Source: Nitrospirota bacterium (lineage in GTDB: Bacteria > Nitrospirota > Leptospirillia > Leptospirillales > Leptospirillaceae). Taken from it: 52,580 nucleotides of DNA. The notes below the pieces were generated by a model. The model was not told the origin of the DNA, searched no databases, and saw only the letters and a list, made by a program, of their open reading frames with translations. Both the position numbers and the translations under genes were made by a program. The first letter of the stretch is position 1. Every line of letters starts with the position of its first letter. The stretch spans positions 1 through 52,580 of the forward strand of contig JAJYYA010000037.1 of NCBI GenBank assembly GCA_021801345.1, given 5' to 3'. Shown here in pieces: positions 15,920 through 24,173 of this stretch.

Positions 15920-17505
15920 TTCTGGAAAAACATCTGCGCGCCTTTGTCTCGAATGCCATGATCAACTATCACCCCGCCAACAGACAGCGTGTGACGACAC
16001 GCGTCACGAAGTTGTCTTTTCGGACCGCCGATTTCTTTCAGGCGGTGAACTATATGTATCGCAAGGGAGGGGCATATGGCATCAGTTATCCGACCTTCTA
16101 TGACTTCAATAAGCAACCCGTCCCGGATCCCCTTGGCTATGCCGAGCAACTGAACAAAGAGATCCTCCGTCTCCGCCGGGATGTTCCCTTTTGGAAAGTG
16201 GCCGTGTCTCCGGAGTTTGGATTTCTGGTCAACGATCTCACTCCCAAGGTGATCGAGGCCTTTCGCGCCTACATGCAACGACGCGGACATGACGCCATCC
16301 TGCTTGGCGCAGAACACAACGACACGGCCTTGCGTCATGTCCACCTCGTGATCCCTGAGGTGTATAAGGGTTGGGACAGAAATCGTAACCGAGCCTACAT
16401 TTCCTATCACATTCCCCAGTATCGCCTGACCCGCACCCTTCCCTTCCGTCTCGGGGTCAACCTCATCCGTGATCTTGGGCGGCGGCCTGACATTCCCACT
16501 CTTAACCATGTGGCCCACGAAATGCGCTGGACGCCGATCGACGACCGGATCCGCTACCGCATGTCAAAGGACAGGATCCTCGACCTCAACCCCGCCCACC
16601 GCACTTTCAAAACGGTCTATGACCAGATCGAGCACCTCGAAGAAGTGAAGAGAATGAAGTTTCTCATGAAGTCGACCGTCCGTATGGCTGAACTGATCGA
16701 TGGTCACAAAAATGTTTACAAGATTCTTCCTGCCCATGATGAACTCTTGTATTCCCTCAAGCGATCATCGCCGCGCCTCTATGTCTTCCATCATGCCAGG
16801 AAGTATGTCTTGTCCCTGGACGAGTTGAGGTCTCGCGGCTTCCGTCTCGACACGCGGCTCGTTCCTCCCGGCCTTGAAGAAAGCCGTTACGATTTTGACA
16901 TGAGACACTCGACGGCTTTTTATCGAGGGGTCTCCTTCGCCCAACTCGAGCTGAACCGCGACATATCCTCTCAAAAGGTGGTCGCCCTTTCTTACATTCC
17001 TGTCGATCCTTTGGCTCCCTACGTCCGGGCCAACCAGGTGATCCTTGTCGATCGGCGCACGGGTCTTATCCGGGTCGCCCGTTTTGGCGACATCGATCCC
17101 GACAAGGGCCATCTCCTGACGCCCACCTATGATGCTTACCGGAGCGAACGAAACATCAACGGGTCGTATCGCGAGGTCAATATCACTGAATTCCAGAGAC
17201 TTCAGGGCGTCGATGACGACTTCAAGGCCAAACTCGAAATCGAAGCCGACTTCTGGCGCCGCTGGCGTTTTTATCTCGATCACCAGGAGGACAAGATCGA
17301 AAAGTATCTTGTGAAACGCCAACAAAAGGTCGAACACAAACAGGAAAGAGAACTCGAGAGAACCAAGGAGAGAAACCTGACCCCCGAACAGGCCGTCCAT
17401 CGGGAGGTCACCCTCGATTTCGCCCAGTCGGCCAGCCAGAAAGAGTCACAGAATCGAGACCTCGAACTGGAGGGCGGGCTCCAACTCGGATCGGACGATT
17501 TTTGA
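15916..17505 (+). CDS. Conjugative relaxase, divergent MOBP-like
   Basis: The segment FWKVAVSPEFGFLVNDLTPK followed 30 residues later by EHNDTALRHVHLVIPEV carries the HxDTxxxHVH three-histidine metal motif of MOBP/VirD2-type relaxases, which nick oriT and stay bound to the DNA. A candidate motif-I tyrosine lies in AVNYMYRKG near residue 50. The middle (~200-400) is less familiar; the C-terminus (~430-500) is a charged coiled-coil. Length is 529 residues. Translationally coupled to traF (4-base overlap). Overall similarity to well-known relaxases is low outside the motifs, so the subfamily is uncertain. Confidence 0.72.
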   Translation: MILEKHLRAFVSNAMINYHPANRQRVTTRVTKLSFRTADFFQAVNYMYRKGGAYGISYPTFYDFNKQPVPDPLGYAEQLNKEILRLRRDVPFWKVAVSPEFGFLVNDLTPKVIEAFRAYMQRRGHDAILLGAEHNDTALRHVHLVIPEVYKGWDRNRNRAYISYHIPQYRLTRTLPFRLGVNLIRDLGRRPDIPTLNHVAHEMRWTPIDDRIRYRMSKDRILDLNPAHRTFKTVYDQIEHLEEVKRMKFLMKSTVRMAELIDGHKNVYKILPAHDELLYSLKRSSPRLYVFHHARKYVLSLDELRSRGFRLDTRLVPPGLEESRYDFDMRHSTAFYRGVSFAQLELNRDISSQKVVALSYIPVDPLAPYVRANQVILVDRRTGLIRVARFGDIDPDKGHLLTPTYDAYRSERNINGSYREVNITEFQRLQGVDDDFKAKLEIEADFWRRWRFYLDHQEDKIEKYLVKRQQKVEHKQERELERTKERNLTPEQAVHREVTLDFAQSASQKESQNRDLELEGGLQLGSDDF

Positions 17506-17603
17506 GGCTGTCGGACAAAAGCCACTTTTCCGATCCGGAATCGGACAAAATGCTTTTCGGGCCTTTTTTCGTGAAAGAATGTTCCTAATCGGGAGGTCTC
17601 CTT

Positions 17604-18095
17604 TTGAAAACGCTCAAGCTTTCTTTTGAGGATGCCGCCCTGGAGGCGTTTGAAGCCTACGCCGCCTCGGTCAAAATGTCACCGGCCGAGATTCTGGGCC
17701 ATTTGGTTCAGGATCTGGTGAACGCCTCATCCTCGGATCCGTTGGCCATTCTCGGAAAAACATCCCGGAATGTGGCGGATGCGTACCCTATCGAATCGAT
17801 CCGGCTTCTTTGTTTCGTCAAGACGGCCCTGTTGCGCACGCTTTTGTCCCAGGAGGGTTCCACGAAGAATGGGAAAGACGACGCGGCGATCTCACGCCTG
17901 ACGGCGGACATTCAGAAACAATCCGACGAGGAGGCGAAGCGTCTGTTGACGGGCATTCGTAAGGGGGAGGCGGCTGCCTTCGCGCCGCTGCCTCCCGACG
18001 AGGACGTTCTTCAGGAGATGGCAGAGGAAGAAAAACTGTCCCAGCAGACCGGCGGCTCGTCGGGGGACGACTCTGAAGGAGCGGAGGATGTCTGA
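17604..18095 (+). CDS. Small conserved transfer-region protein, possible ribbon-helix-helix
   Basis: The first 40 residues (MKTLKLSFEDAALEAFEAYA) could form a ribbon-helix-helix DNA-binding domain like those of relaxosome accessory proteins. The C-terminal third is acidic and probably disordered (EEEKLSQQTGGSSGDDSEGA). Length is 163 residues; the start at 17604 follows GGGAGG. It overlaps the trbB fragment by eight bases. The 100 bases before it contain two TCGGACAAAA copies around an inverted CCGAT/ATCGG pair (17518-17555). The function is inferred from position between relaxase and a secretion ATPase. Confidence 0.55.
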   Translation: MKTLKLSFEDAALEAFEAYAASVKMSPAEILGHLVQDLVNASSSDPLAILGKTSRNVADAYPIESIRLLCFVKTALLRTLLSQEGSTKNGKDDAAISRLTADIQKQSDEEAKRLLTGIRKGEAAAFAPLPPDEDVLQEMAEEEKLSQQTGGSSGDDSEGAEDV

Positions 18096-18498
18096 GGTCG
18101 TCGATCTTAAGACCCGCACCGAAGCCGGACTTCGCCTCCAAAGTGCGGCCATTCAACCCTTCATGGACGATCCGGACTGCATCGAGATCATGCTGAACGC
18201 GGACGGGTCTGTCTGGATCGATGTCCTCGGATCCGGGATGCGCAAGACGGACGTGACCATCAAAGCTCTGGAGGCCAAGTCCATTCTGAACCGCGTGGCG
18301 TCAAGCCTGGGTCTCACCCTTACGGTCGAGACGCCGATCGTCGAAGGGGAGCTTGTCACCGATGGAAGCCGGATCGAGGGACTGATACCGCCCGTTGTCG
18401 ATGCCCCGGTCTTCGCCATCCGGAAAAGAGCCTCGAAGGTCTTTACCCTGGACGATTATCTGGTGGCCGTCAACACAATAATCCTTCTTTGTCAATAA
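18088..18498 (+). CDS. trbB: VirB11/TrbB secretion ATPase, N-terminal fragment
   Basis: Residues 1-~125 match the N-terminal domain of TrbB/VirB11 traffic ATPases (IQPFMDDPDCIEIMLNADGS, then SRIEGLIPPVVDAPVFAIRK and VFTLDDYL). The nucleotide-binding domain with Walker A is missing: after about 18465 the sequence changes to an unrelated VAVNTIILLCQ and stops. The excisionase gene begins two bases later, so the truncation point is probably the inner boundary of the integrase module. A full gene would be ~320 residues, so this copy cannot power secretion. Confidence 0.8.
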   Translation: MSEVVDLKTRTEAGLRLQSAAIQPFMDDPDCIEIMLNADGSVWIDVLGSGMRKTDVTIKALEAKSILNRVASSLGLTLTVETPIVEGELVTDGSRIEGLIPPVVDAPVFAIRKRASKVFTLDDYLVAVNTIILLCQ

Positions 18499-18499
18499 C

Positions 18500-18814
18500 A
18501 TGAAAACACTGACTTTAACCCAAGCTGCCGAGCTTCTTTTCCTATCCCCAAACTCCCTCCGCCAAATGGCCGCCGCAGGAAAAATCCCGGCAGCCCGGTT
18601 GGGGAAACGATGGATTTTTCTGGAATCAGACCTTGAGGAGTTCATAAGATCGCGGTATCGTAAGAACCGGCAGGCCCCCGTCATGGAGGCATTATGCTCT
18701 ACAAAAGAGGCAAAACGTGGTGGATCGATTTCACCACCCCGAACGGAGAGCGCGTTAGACGCTCGGCTCAAACAACTGACCGGAGAGCGGCACAAGAGTA
18801 TCACGACCGGGTGA
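18500..18814 (+). CDS. Excisionase-like helix-turn-helix protein
   Basis: The first 55 residues (LTLTQAAELLFLSPNSLRQM, then GKIPAARLGKRWIFLESDLE) form the MerR-like winged helix of the excisionase/helix_turn_helix_17 family. The remaining ~50 residues are polar and probably extended. The last 120 bases overlap the integrase gene in another frame, an arrangement I have seen for xis-int pairs, and the tail pattern CSTKEAKRGGS looks authentic rather than chance. It likely directs excision with the integrase. Confidence 0.7.
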   Translation: MKTLTLTQAAELLFLSPNSLRQMAAAGKIPAARLGKRWIFLESDLEEFIRSRYRKNRQAPVMEALCSTKEAKRGGSISPPRTESALDARLKQLTGERHKSITTG

Positions 18815-19704
18815 AGGCTGAGCTTTGGCGCCAGGATCAGCTCAAAGAAAAACCCAAGCGGATTTGGGATGAGGCGGCGCTTCGGTGGCTCGATGGGCTA
18901 CAGAATCCCCGGACACAGAAAAATGCAGCTATAAGGCTGTCATGGCTCCAAACATTCCTCCGTGGAAAACTTCTGGAGGACATTGACCGGTCCCTGATCG
19001 CTGAGATCACCGCCGAAAGGGGAATAGACGTCACTCCCACAACGGTGAACCGGTATTTGGAAACACTCCAGGCGGTCCTTCACAAATCATTCGAATGGGG
19101 ATGGGTCGATCATGTTCCGGCCATTCCAAAAGTCAAAACCGCTTCCAAAAGGATCCGATGGCTCACTCATGAGGAGGCCAGAATCCTTCTCACCCATCTT
19201 CCTGAGCATCAAGCCGATCTGGCACGATTTGCTCTGGCGACCGGACTTCGCCAGCGGAACATCCTGGAACTCGAATGGAGCCAGGTCGACCTGAAACGGG
19301 CTCTCTGCTGGATCCACCCAGATCAAGCCAAGGGAGGACGAGCAATCGGGGTGCCCCTGAATCAGGATGCCATTAAAGTCCTCTTGAAACAAAAGGGAAA
19401 GCATGATCGGAGGGTTTTTACATTCCAGGGAAAGCCGGTGGGTCAGGTGAACACAAAGGCCTGGAGAAGTGCCTTGAAACGGGCCGGAATTACAGACTTC
19501 CGCTGGCATGACCTGAGACACACTTGGGCCTCATGGCATGTGCAATCGGGAACGCCGCTCCATGTTCTTCAGGAATTGGGAGGATGGTCGGATTACAAGA
19601 TGGTGCAAAGGTATGCTCACCTGACCCATGAGCATCTTGCAAGGTTTGTGGAAAACTCAACTCATGGTACAAATATGGCACAATCCCAACTTAGAATCGT
19701 CTAA
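18694..19704 (+). CDS. int: Tyrosine site-specific integrase
   Basis: Phage-type integrase of 336 residues. The N-terminal arm-binding region (LYKRGKTWWIDFTTPNGERV) and SAM-like core-binding domain precede the catalytic domain, which carries all active residues: Arg in ATGLRQRNILEL, Lys in the beta-hairpin, HDLRHTWASW, Trp in LGGWSDYKMVQ and the nucleophile Tyr in QRYAHLTHEH. The gene reads toward tRNA-Ala and ends two bases before it, so the tRNA 3' end is the likely attachment site. Full length and apparently intact. Confidence 0.9.
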   Translation: MLYKRGKTWWIDFTTPNGERVRRSAQTTDRRAAQEYHDRVKAELWRQDQLKEKPKRIWDEAALRWLDGLQNPRTQKNAAIRLSWLQTFLRGKLLEDIDRSLIAEITAERGIDVTPTTVNRYLETLQAVLHKSFEWGWVDHVPAIPKVKTASKRIRWLTHEEARILLTHLPEHQADLARFALATGLRQRNILELEWSQVDLKRALCWIHPDQAKGGRAIGVPLNQDAIKVLLKQKGKHDRRVFTFQGKPVGQVNTKAWRSALKRAGITDFRWHDLRHTWASWHVQSGTPLHVLQELGGWSDYKMVQRYAHLTHEHLARFVENSTHGTNMAQSQLRIV

Positions 19705-19706
19705 GT

Positions 19707-19782
19707 TGGTGGAGGGTAGGGGATTTGAACCCCTGACCTTCAGGGTGCGATCCTGACGCTCTCCCAACTGAGCTAACCCCCC
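19707..19782 (-). tRNA. tRNA-Ala (CGC), integration target
   Basis: Cloverleaf read on the minus strand: acceptor GGGGGGT/ACCCTCC with encoded CCA, D arm GCTCAGTTGGGAGAGC, anticodon stem TCAGG/CCTGA with loop ATCGCAC (anticodon CGC), and T arm AGGGGTTCAAATCCCCT. The G3-U70 wobble pair, the alanine identity element, is present. The 3' end faces the integrase, as expected for a tRNA used as attB. Confidence 0.95.
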
Positions 19783-19855
19783 AAACGAGGCAAAAAAAGA
19801 AGAACAGTGAGGCAGAAAAGACGAGAAAAAGACTACCACAAGGAGCGGACCCACA

Positions 19856-20482
19856 TCAATCCTGCTGCCAGAGAACCCTTCGTCCCTCGATCCTGAGACG
19901 GCCCCGGGAAAGCGCGTCGAGGGATTCGATATACGCCTCGTGCTCGATAGGGAGGAGCCTCTGCGAGAGCGTCTCCTCCGTGTCTTCCGGAAAAACGGGG
20001 ACGCTTTTCTGAAGGATGACCGGACCATGATCCATGAGCAAATCCACAAAATGAACGGTCACTCCGGTGACCCTGACTCCGTAGTCGATGGCCTGCCTCT
20101 GGGCATGAAGCCCCGGGAAGGAGGGCAGAAGGGAGGGGTGAATGTTCATAATCCGGTCTGAGAAGGCTTCGATCAAAACAGGACCGACAAGCCTCATATA
20201 CCCGGCCAGAGCCACCGCATCGATAGAGCGCTCTTTCAAAATCTCGAGAATGGCCCCTTCATAGGCTTCCTTTGAAGAAAAGTTTCGGGGAACAATCTCC
20301 CTGGCCTCGACCCCTTCTGCCCGGGCCCGGCCGACGACGGGAGCCTCGCTCTTGTCGCAGACAACAAGAACCGGCTCCACCCGGGAAAGCCGCCCTGAAC
20401 GGGCAGCACGAATAATCGCCATGGCATTTGACCCGCGACCGGAAGCGAAAATGGCAAGCCGGAGAGGAGAGTCAGTGGACAT
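19856..20482 (-). CDS. purN: Phosphoribosylglycinamide formyltransferase
   Basis: Transfers formyl from 10-formyl-THF to GAR in step 3 of purine synthesis. Seen: IFASGRGSNAMAII at the start, the catalytic Asn/His segment IMNIHPSLLPSFPGLHAQRQ, and GVTVHFVDLLMDHGPVILQ with the catalytic Asp. The start is the ATG at 20482, giving 208 residues, normal length; it overlaps the purM stop by 11 bases, so the two are coupled. Formyl-THF may come from the FTHFS encoded at 39.5 kb. Confidence 0.94.
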   Translation of the reverse strand: MSTDSPLRLAIFASGRGSNAMAIIRAARSGRLSRVEPVLVVCDKSEAPVVGRARAEGVEAREIVPRNFSSKEAYEGAILEILKERSIDAVALAGYMRLVGPVLIEAFSDRIMNIHPSLLPSFPGLHAQRQAIDYGVRVTGVTVHFVDLLMDHGPVILQKSVPVFPEDTEETLSQRLLPIEHEAYIESLDALSRGRLRIEGRRVLWQQD

Positions 20483-21518
20483 AGACCACCTCCCCTTCCC
20501 CTTCGACAACCTCCCCGAGCCGCCAGGACCTCTCTCCTCTTGCCGCCAGGAGAGAGACAAGAGATCCCTCGTCCCGGGGCGAGACGATGACGACAAGTCC
20601 GATCCCCATATTGAAGACCCGGAGCATTTCCGAAAGGTCGATCTGTCCCTTCTCCTTCATATAAGAAAAAACGGAGGGAACCGGCCACGATCCGACCCGC
20701 ATGCGAACCGAGGTTCCTTCCGGGAGAATCCGGGGGATGTTCTCGGTCAGACCGCCCCCGGTGATATGGACAAAGGCGCCGACGGACAAAACCTCTCGGA
20801 TTGCTGCCATGAGGGAGACATAGATCCTAGTCGGCGTGGTGAGAAGTTCGCCCCATGTCGTCTCGGGCTCAAAAGGAGGAGCGGCTCCTGGGTCGACACT
20901 CTCCCCTTCGAGGAGAACTCGTCGGGCCAGAGAAAATCCGTTGGCGTGAATTCCCGACGAGGCGATCCCGTAGACCGGATCACCGGGGCGGACTCCTTTT
21001 CCGTCGATGATCTTCTCCCGGTCTGCGATCCCTACGCAGAATCCGGCCAGGTCGAAGTCCCCCGGAGCATAAAGCCCAGGCATCTCCGCCGTCTCGCCTC
21101 CGAGGAGGGCCATGCCGGCCTCCTGACAGCCCCGAACCACTCCCTCCATCACCGGAAGAGACTCGTCGATGTCGAGCCGTCCCGTCGCAAAGTAGTCGAG
21201 GAAAAAAAGAGGGTCGGCTCCCATGACGGCGATATCGTTGGCGCACATCGCGACGAGGTCGACTCCGAGGCCGCCGAACCTCTTCGCCCACCGGGCGACG
21301 AGAAGCTTCGTCCCCACCCCGTCCGTTCCCGAGACGAGGACCGGATCCTTGTATCGGGCAAAGTCAGGCCGGAAGACCCCGCCAAATCCGCCGATTCCCG
21401 AAACCACACCCGTTCGGGCGGTACGGCGGGCCAGCGGCTTGATCGCCTCCACCCATCGGTTTCCCCGGTCGATGGAGACGCCTGCCCGGGCATAGGCTCC
21501 GTTTTCCCCCTCCTCCAC
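20472..21518 (-). CDS. purM: Phosphoribosylformylglycinamidine cyclo-ligase (AIR synthetase)
   Basis: Closes the imidazole ring of AIR in purine synthesis. Seen: AYARAGVSIDRGNRWVEAIK at the N-terminus, GTDGVGTKLLVA, the ATP-loop region MALLGGETAEMPGLYAPGDF, and HITGGGLTENIPRILP. Length is 348 residues, normal for the family. The start is GTG at 21518 with GGGGAG upstream. First gene of the purM-purN pair, divergent from the lipoprotein gene. Confidence 0.95.
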   Translation of the reverse strand: MEEGENGAYARAGVSIDRGNRWVEAIKPLARRTARTGVVSGIGGFGGVFRPDFARYKDPVLVSGTDGVGTKLLVARWAKRFGGLGVDLVAMCANDIAVMGADPLFFLDYFATGRLDIDESLPVMEGVVRGCQEAGMALLGGETAEMPGLYAPGDFDLAGFCVGIADREKIIDGKGVRPGDPVYGIASSGIHANGFSLARRVLLEGESVDPGAAPPFEPETTWGELLTTPTRIYVSLMAAIREVLSVGAFVHITGGGLTENIPRILPEGTSVRMRVGSWPVPSVFSYMKEKGQIDLSEMLRVFNMGIGLVVIVSPRDEGSLVSLLAARGERSWRLGEVVEGEGEVVYVH

Positions 21519-21534
21519 GACTTCTCCCCCTAAC

Positions 21535-21562
21535 TTGAATTTAAAGAATTACCTGATAAAAT
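21535..21562 (+). promoter_or_regulatory. Candidate sigma-70 promoter for the lipoprotein operon
   Basis: TTGAAT at 21535-21540 and TAAAAT at 21557-21562 are separated by 16 bases in an AT-rich patch between the divergent purM and lipoprotein genes. It would give a leader of about 230 bases. No riboswitch was recognised in 21570-21798. Confidence 0.45.
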
Positions 21563-21798
21563 TAACAGAATTTAACAGAGTGACCCCTAAAAAAGACTCT
21601 CGCTTCTCCGGCGACTCTCTCGTCAATGGGCGGTCCTTGACCCGAGTTCCTGGGGAAAACCGCTCCATGAGAATCGAGAACCAAATCCTTGTGATGATAG
21701 CCCATCCGGGGCTGGATCAACAAGGGCAGCCGGCTAGCCCAGGCAGCATAGGGTCGACCGGAAACCAAAACCTTACCACAAAAAAAAGGACCGACACC

Positions 21799-22845
21799 AT
21801 GCGCGCCTTTTCCACGCCTCTGAGATCCGCCCTGACCACTCTTCTTCTGGCATCGGGACTTTCCCTCGCCGCCTGCGGAGGGAGCGGGAACACCTTCGGC
21901 AATGGGTCCGGCTCGGTCACTTCGGCCACCGCCGCCAACCAGGTAGCGGGAATCGACATCGCCAACGGGAACTACTCCGCCGCCATCTCGGTTCTCTCCC
22001 CCTTCTGTCCCAGCAACAACTGCCAGACTGCCGACATCGCCAACACCCTCGCCAATGCCTACATGGCTATGGGCAATACGAGCACCGGCGCCTCGGTGAC
22101 AGGGGTCGCCCCGGTGACGGGAGCCAGTGGAGGAGGCGCCACCGTCACCCAGATCCTCGAAAACGCCCTCGCCCTCGTCAACAACGGGAGCAATACCTCC
22201 ACCAACGCTATTATTCAGACCATCTTTCAGGCGGTTCCCTGCGTCAGCAGCAACACGTGTACAGCCACTTACCTCGACAACCTCGCTACGGCCATCCAAG
22301 TCCTGGATAACCCCGCCTTCTGTTCCGCTTACAGTGCTGCGGTCGCCTCTACCGGCTGTCCGAACTCCTCCACGATGATCATTGCCGACATGGTGTACAT
22401 TCTGGCAGCAACCCAGTACGATACCGGCATTACGTATACAGGAGGCAAGTTCCAGGTATGCGATAAAAATGGTGGCGGACTTACTGGATGCAGTCCAACC
22501 CTTTCATTATCATCCACCTCGTTTGCATCCACCCAGCTCGACAATATCGGCGCCATTCTCGACAATATTAATCTCGGGACGAATCCCAACATAACCATCA
22601 ATAACGCCACCATGGTTAACGTAGTCCAGTTCTTTGCCGCATCATTATCGTCGAATAGCTCAAATCTCACACCTCCTATCTACCAATTTCTGAACAGCAT
22701 TCAGTGCTATGGAACCAACCTAACCAATGGAACCAGCACCACGAATTGTCCGCCCTCAGTTTCATCCCAAAGTCCGCCGACAAGTTTATCACTGACCAGC
22801 ACACAGCTCGGCAACGGCCTCGCGGGCATCCTAAACCAGCTCTAA
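21799..22845 (+). CDS. Lipoprotein of unknown function, Asn/Ser/Thr-rich
   Basis: The signal peptide MRAFSTPLRSALTTLLLASG ends in a lipobox LAAC, so the mature N-terminal Cys should be acylated. The rest (~320 residues) is rich in Ser, Thr, Asn and Ala. Short helical segments suggest a degenerate tetratricopeptide-like fold (GNYSAAISVLSPFC, then IANTLANAYMAMGNTS). Several cysteine pairs (CPSNNC, CVSSNTC, CYGTN) may form disulfides in the periplasm or on the surface. The start at 21799 follows AAAAGGA; the frame also extends upstream to 21535 but without signal or ribosome site. It lies 37 bases before an outer-membrane barrel gene, so the two are probably co-expressed partners. Confidence 0.75.
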   Translation: MRAFSTPLRSALTTLLLASGLSLAACGGSGNTFGNGSGSVTSATAANQVAGIDIANGNYSAAISVLSPFCPSNNCQTADIANTLANAYMAMGNTSTGASVTGVAPVTGASGGGATVTQILENALALVNNGSNTSTNAIIQTIFQAVPCVSSNTCTATYLDNLATAIQVLDNPAFCSAYSAAVASTGCPNSSTMIIADMVYILAATQYDTGITYTGGKFQVCDKNGGGLTGCSPTLSLSSTSFASTQLDNIGAILDNINLGTNPNITINNATMVNVVQFFAASLSSNSSNLTPPIYQFLNSIQCYGTNLTNGTSTTNCPPSVSSQSPPTSLSLTSTQLGNGLAGILNQL

Positions 22846-22882
22846 CATGACCGACGACCCCCAAACGATCAAAGGACAGGTG

Positions 22883-24031
22883 ATGACAAAAAAACTTACA
22901 AAGATTCTCGCGACTCCCGGGACGGTCAGCGGACTGTTTATGGGAGCCCTGCTTCTCGCCCTCTTTGCCGCTCCGGCACAGGCCGGACCTTCGGGAGTGG
23001 CTGGGACAGCCCTCTTCCAGCAGTTCCCCCTGCTCTATCAGGGCGTCTCGGTCGAAGGGATGGGGGGGGCCTTCACCGCCGTGGCGAACGACGAGAACGC
23101 CCCTTTTTACAATCCGGCCGGACTCGACAACATCCAGGACTCGACCTTTGCGATCCTGAACCTCTCCGCCGAGGTCTCCTATCCCACCCTTTACCCTAAC
23201 CTTGTAAACAGCATTCAGGGGCTGGGATCGAGCAACACCTCGGGATACATCAACGCCTTCAACAGCGTCGCCGGACAGACGATGTACGCCCGTGTCGGCG
23301 ACTGGTCGAACTACACAACCCACGACTTCTCCATCGGGCTCTTGACCAACAACCAGCTGGCCGCGGTCGCCAACGCCACGCCCACGACAAACAACCTCGC
23401 CTCAGCCGCCGCACTCTCCGACACCGGCATCGTCATCAGCGGAGCCTACGGCTTCTTCAATCACCACCTTCAGGTCGGCGGAACCCTGATGGGGCTCGAA
23501 CAGTACTTTTTCAACCTTCCGGCACTTTCTGTCAACCAGGTCTCGAACTTCTCCAATACCATGACGAGCAACCTCGCCAACAGCTTCGGAGTCGTCGGCA
23601 ACCTCGGGGCCATCTATCACTTCGACGCACCGCTCAATCCCACCCTAGGCGCTTCGATTCTGAACGTCGGGACCGCAAGCTTCGGAGCGGCAGGATCGCT
23701 TCCCCAGATCATCAACGGCGGTATCGGCATCGATCCCGATATCGGCTTTGGACAGCTGATCGCCGACATCGACTACGTCGACATTACCAACTACCTGTAC
23801 TATACCGGGGACTCCCTCTGGCTCCATACCCGCTTCGGCGTCCAGTACAAGTTCCCCTACATCCTGACCGTCTCGGCCGGTCTTTATGAGGGCTATCCCA
23901 CCTTCGGCGCCGGCATCGACCTCTGGGCAGCCAAGCTCAACGCCTCCTACTATACGGAAGAGGCCAGCCCCATCCCGGGTCTTGAGCCGAACCATATTCT
24001 GGCTCTCCAGATCGCCTTCGGCTGGATGTAA
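22883..24031 (+). CDS. Outer-membrane beta-barrel protein (UPF0164/PorV-like)
   Basis: After a signal peptide (cleavage near PAQAG) comes YQGVSVEGMGGAFTAVANDE followed by NAPFYNPAGLDNI, the hallmark of UPF0164/PorV and FadL-like barrels. The rest alternates hydrophobic strands with Asn/Gly turns and ends in aromatic-containing LALQIAFGWM, a beta-barrel C-terminal signal. Length is about 382 residues. The start at 22883 is preferred to 22847 because AAAGGACAGG lies upstream and the signal peptide then begins properly. It follows the lipoprotein gene and ends at a strong terminator. Transport or assembly function cannot be decided from sequence. Confidence 0.78.
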   Translation: MTKKLTKILATPGTVSGLFMGALLLALFAAPAQAGPSGVAGTALFQQFPLLYQGVSVEGMGGAFTAVANDENAPFYNPAGLDNIQDSTFAILNLSAEVSYPTLYPNLVNSIQGLGSSNTSGYINAFNSVAGQTMYARVGDWSNYTTHDFSIGLLTNNQLAAVANATPTTNNLASAAALSDTGIVISGAYGFFNHHLQVGGTLMGLEQYFFNLPALSVNQVSNFSNTMTSNLANSFGVVGNLGAIYHFDAPLNPTLGASILNVGTASFGAAGSLPQIINGGIGIDPDIGFGQLIADIDYVDITNYLYYTGDSLWLHTRFGVQYKFPYILTVSAGLYEGYPTFGAGIDLWAAKLNASYYTEEASPIPGLEPNHILALQIAFGWM

Positions 24032-24058
24032 CGCCGGAGAGAAGACTCGCTTCACCAC

Positions 24059-24090
24059 AAAAAAAAGGCGCCGTCGGCGCCTTTTTTTTT
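24059..24090. terminator. Bidirectional rho-independent terminator
   Basis: A8, perfect stem GGCGCC-GTC-GGCGCC at 24067-24081, then T9. It separates the convergent barrel gene (plus) and rnc (minus) and works in both directions. Confidence 0.93.
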
Positions 24091-24173
24091 AGTCTTCCCC
24101 TCACCCAATTACCTCGTCTTACGACGGGGCAAAGAACTTTCTCCCGGAAAAGCTCCCGACGTGCGCCCCGTCC

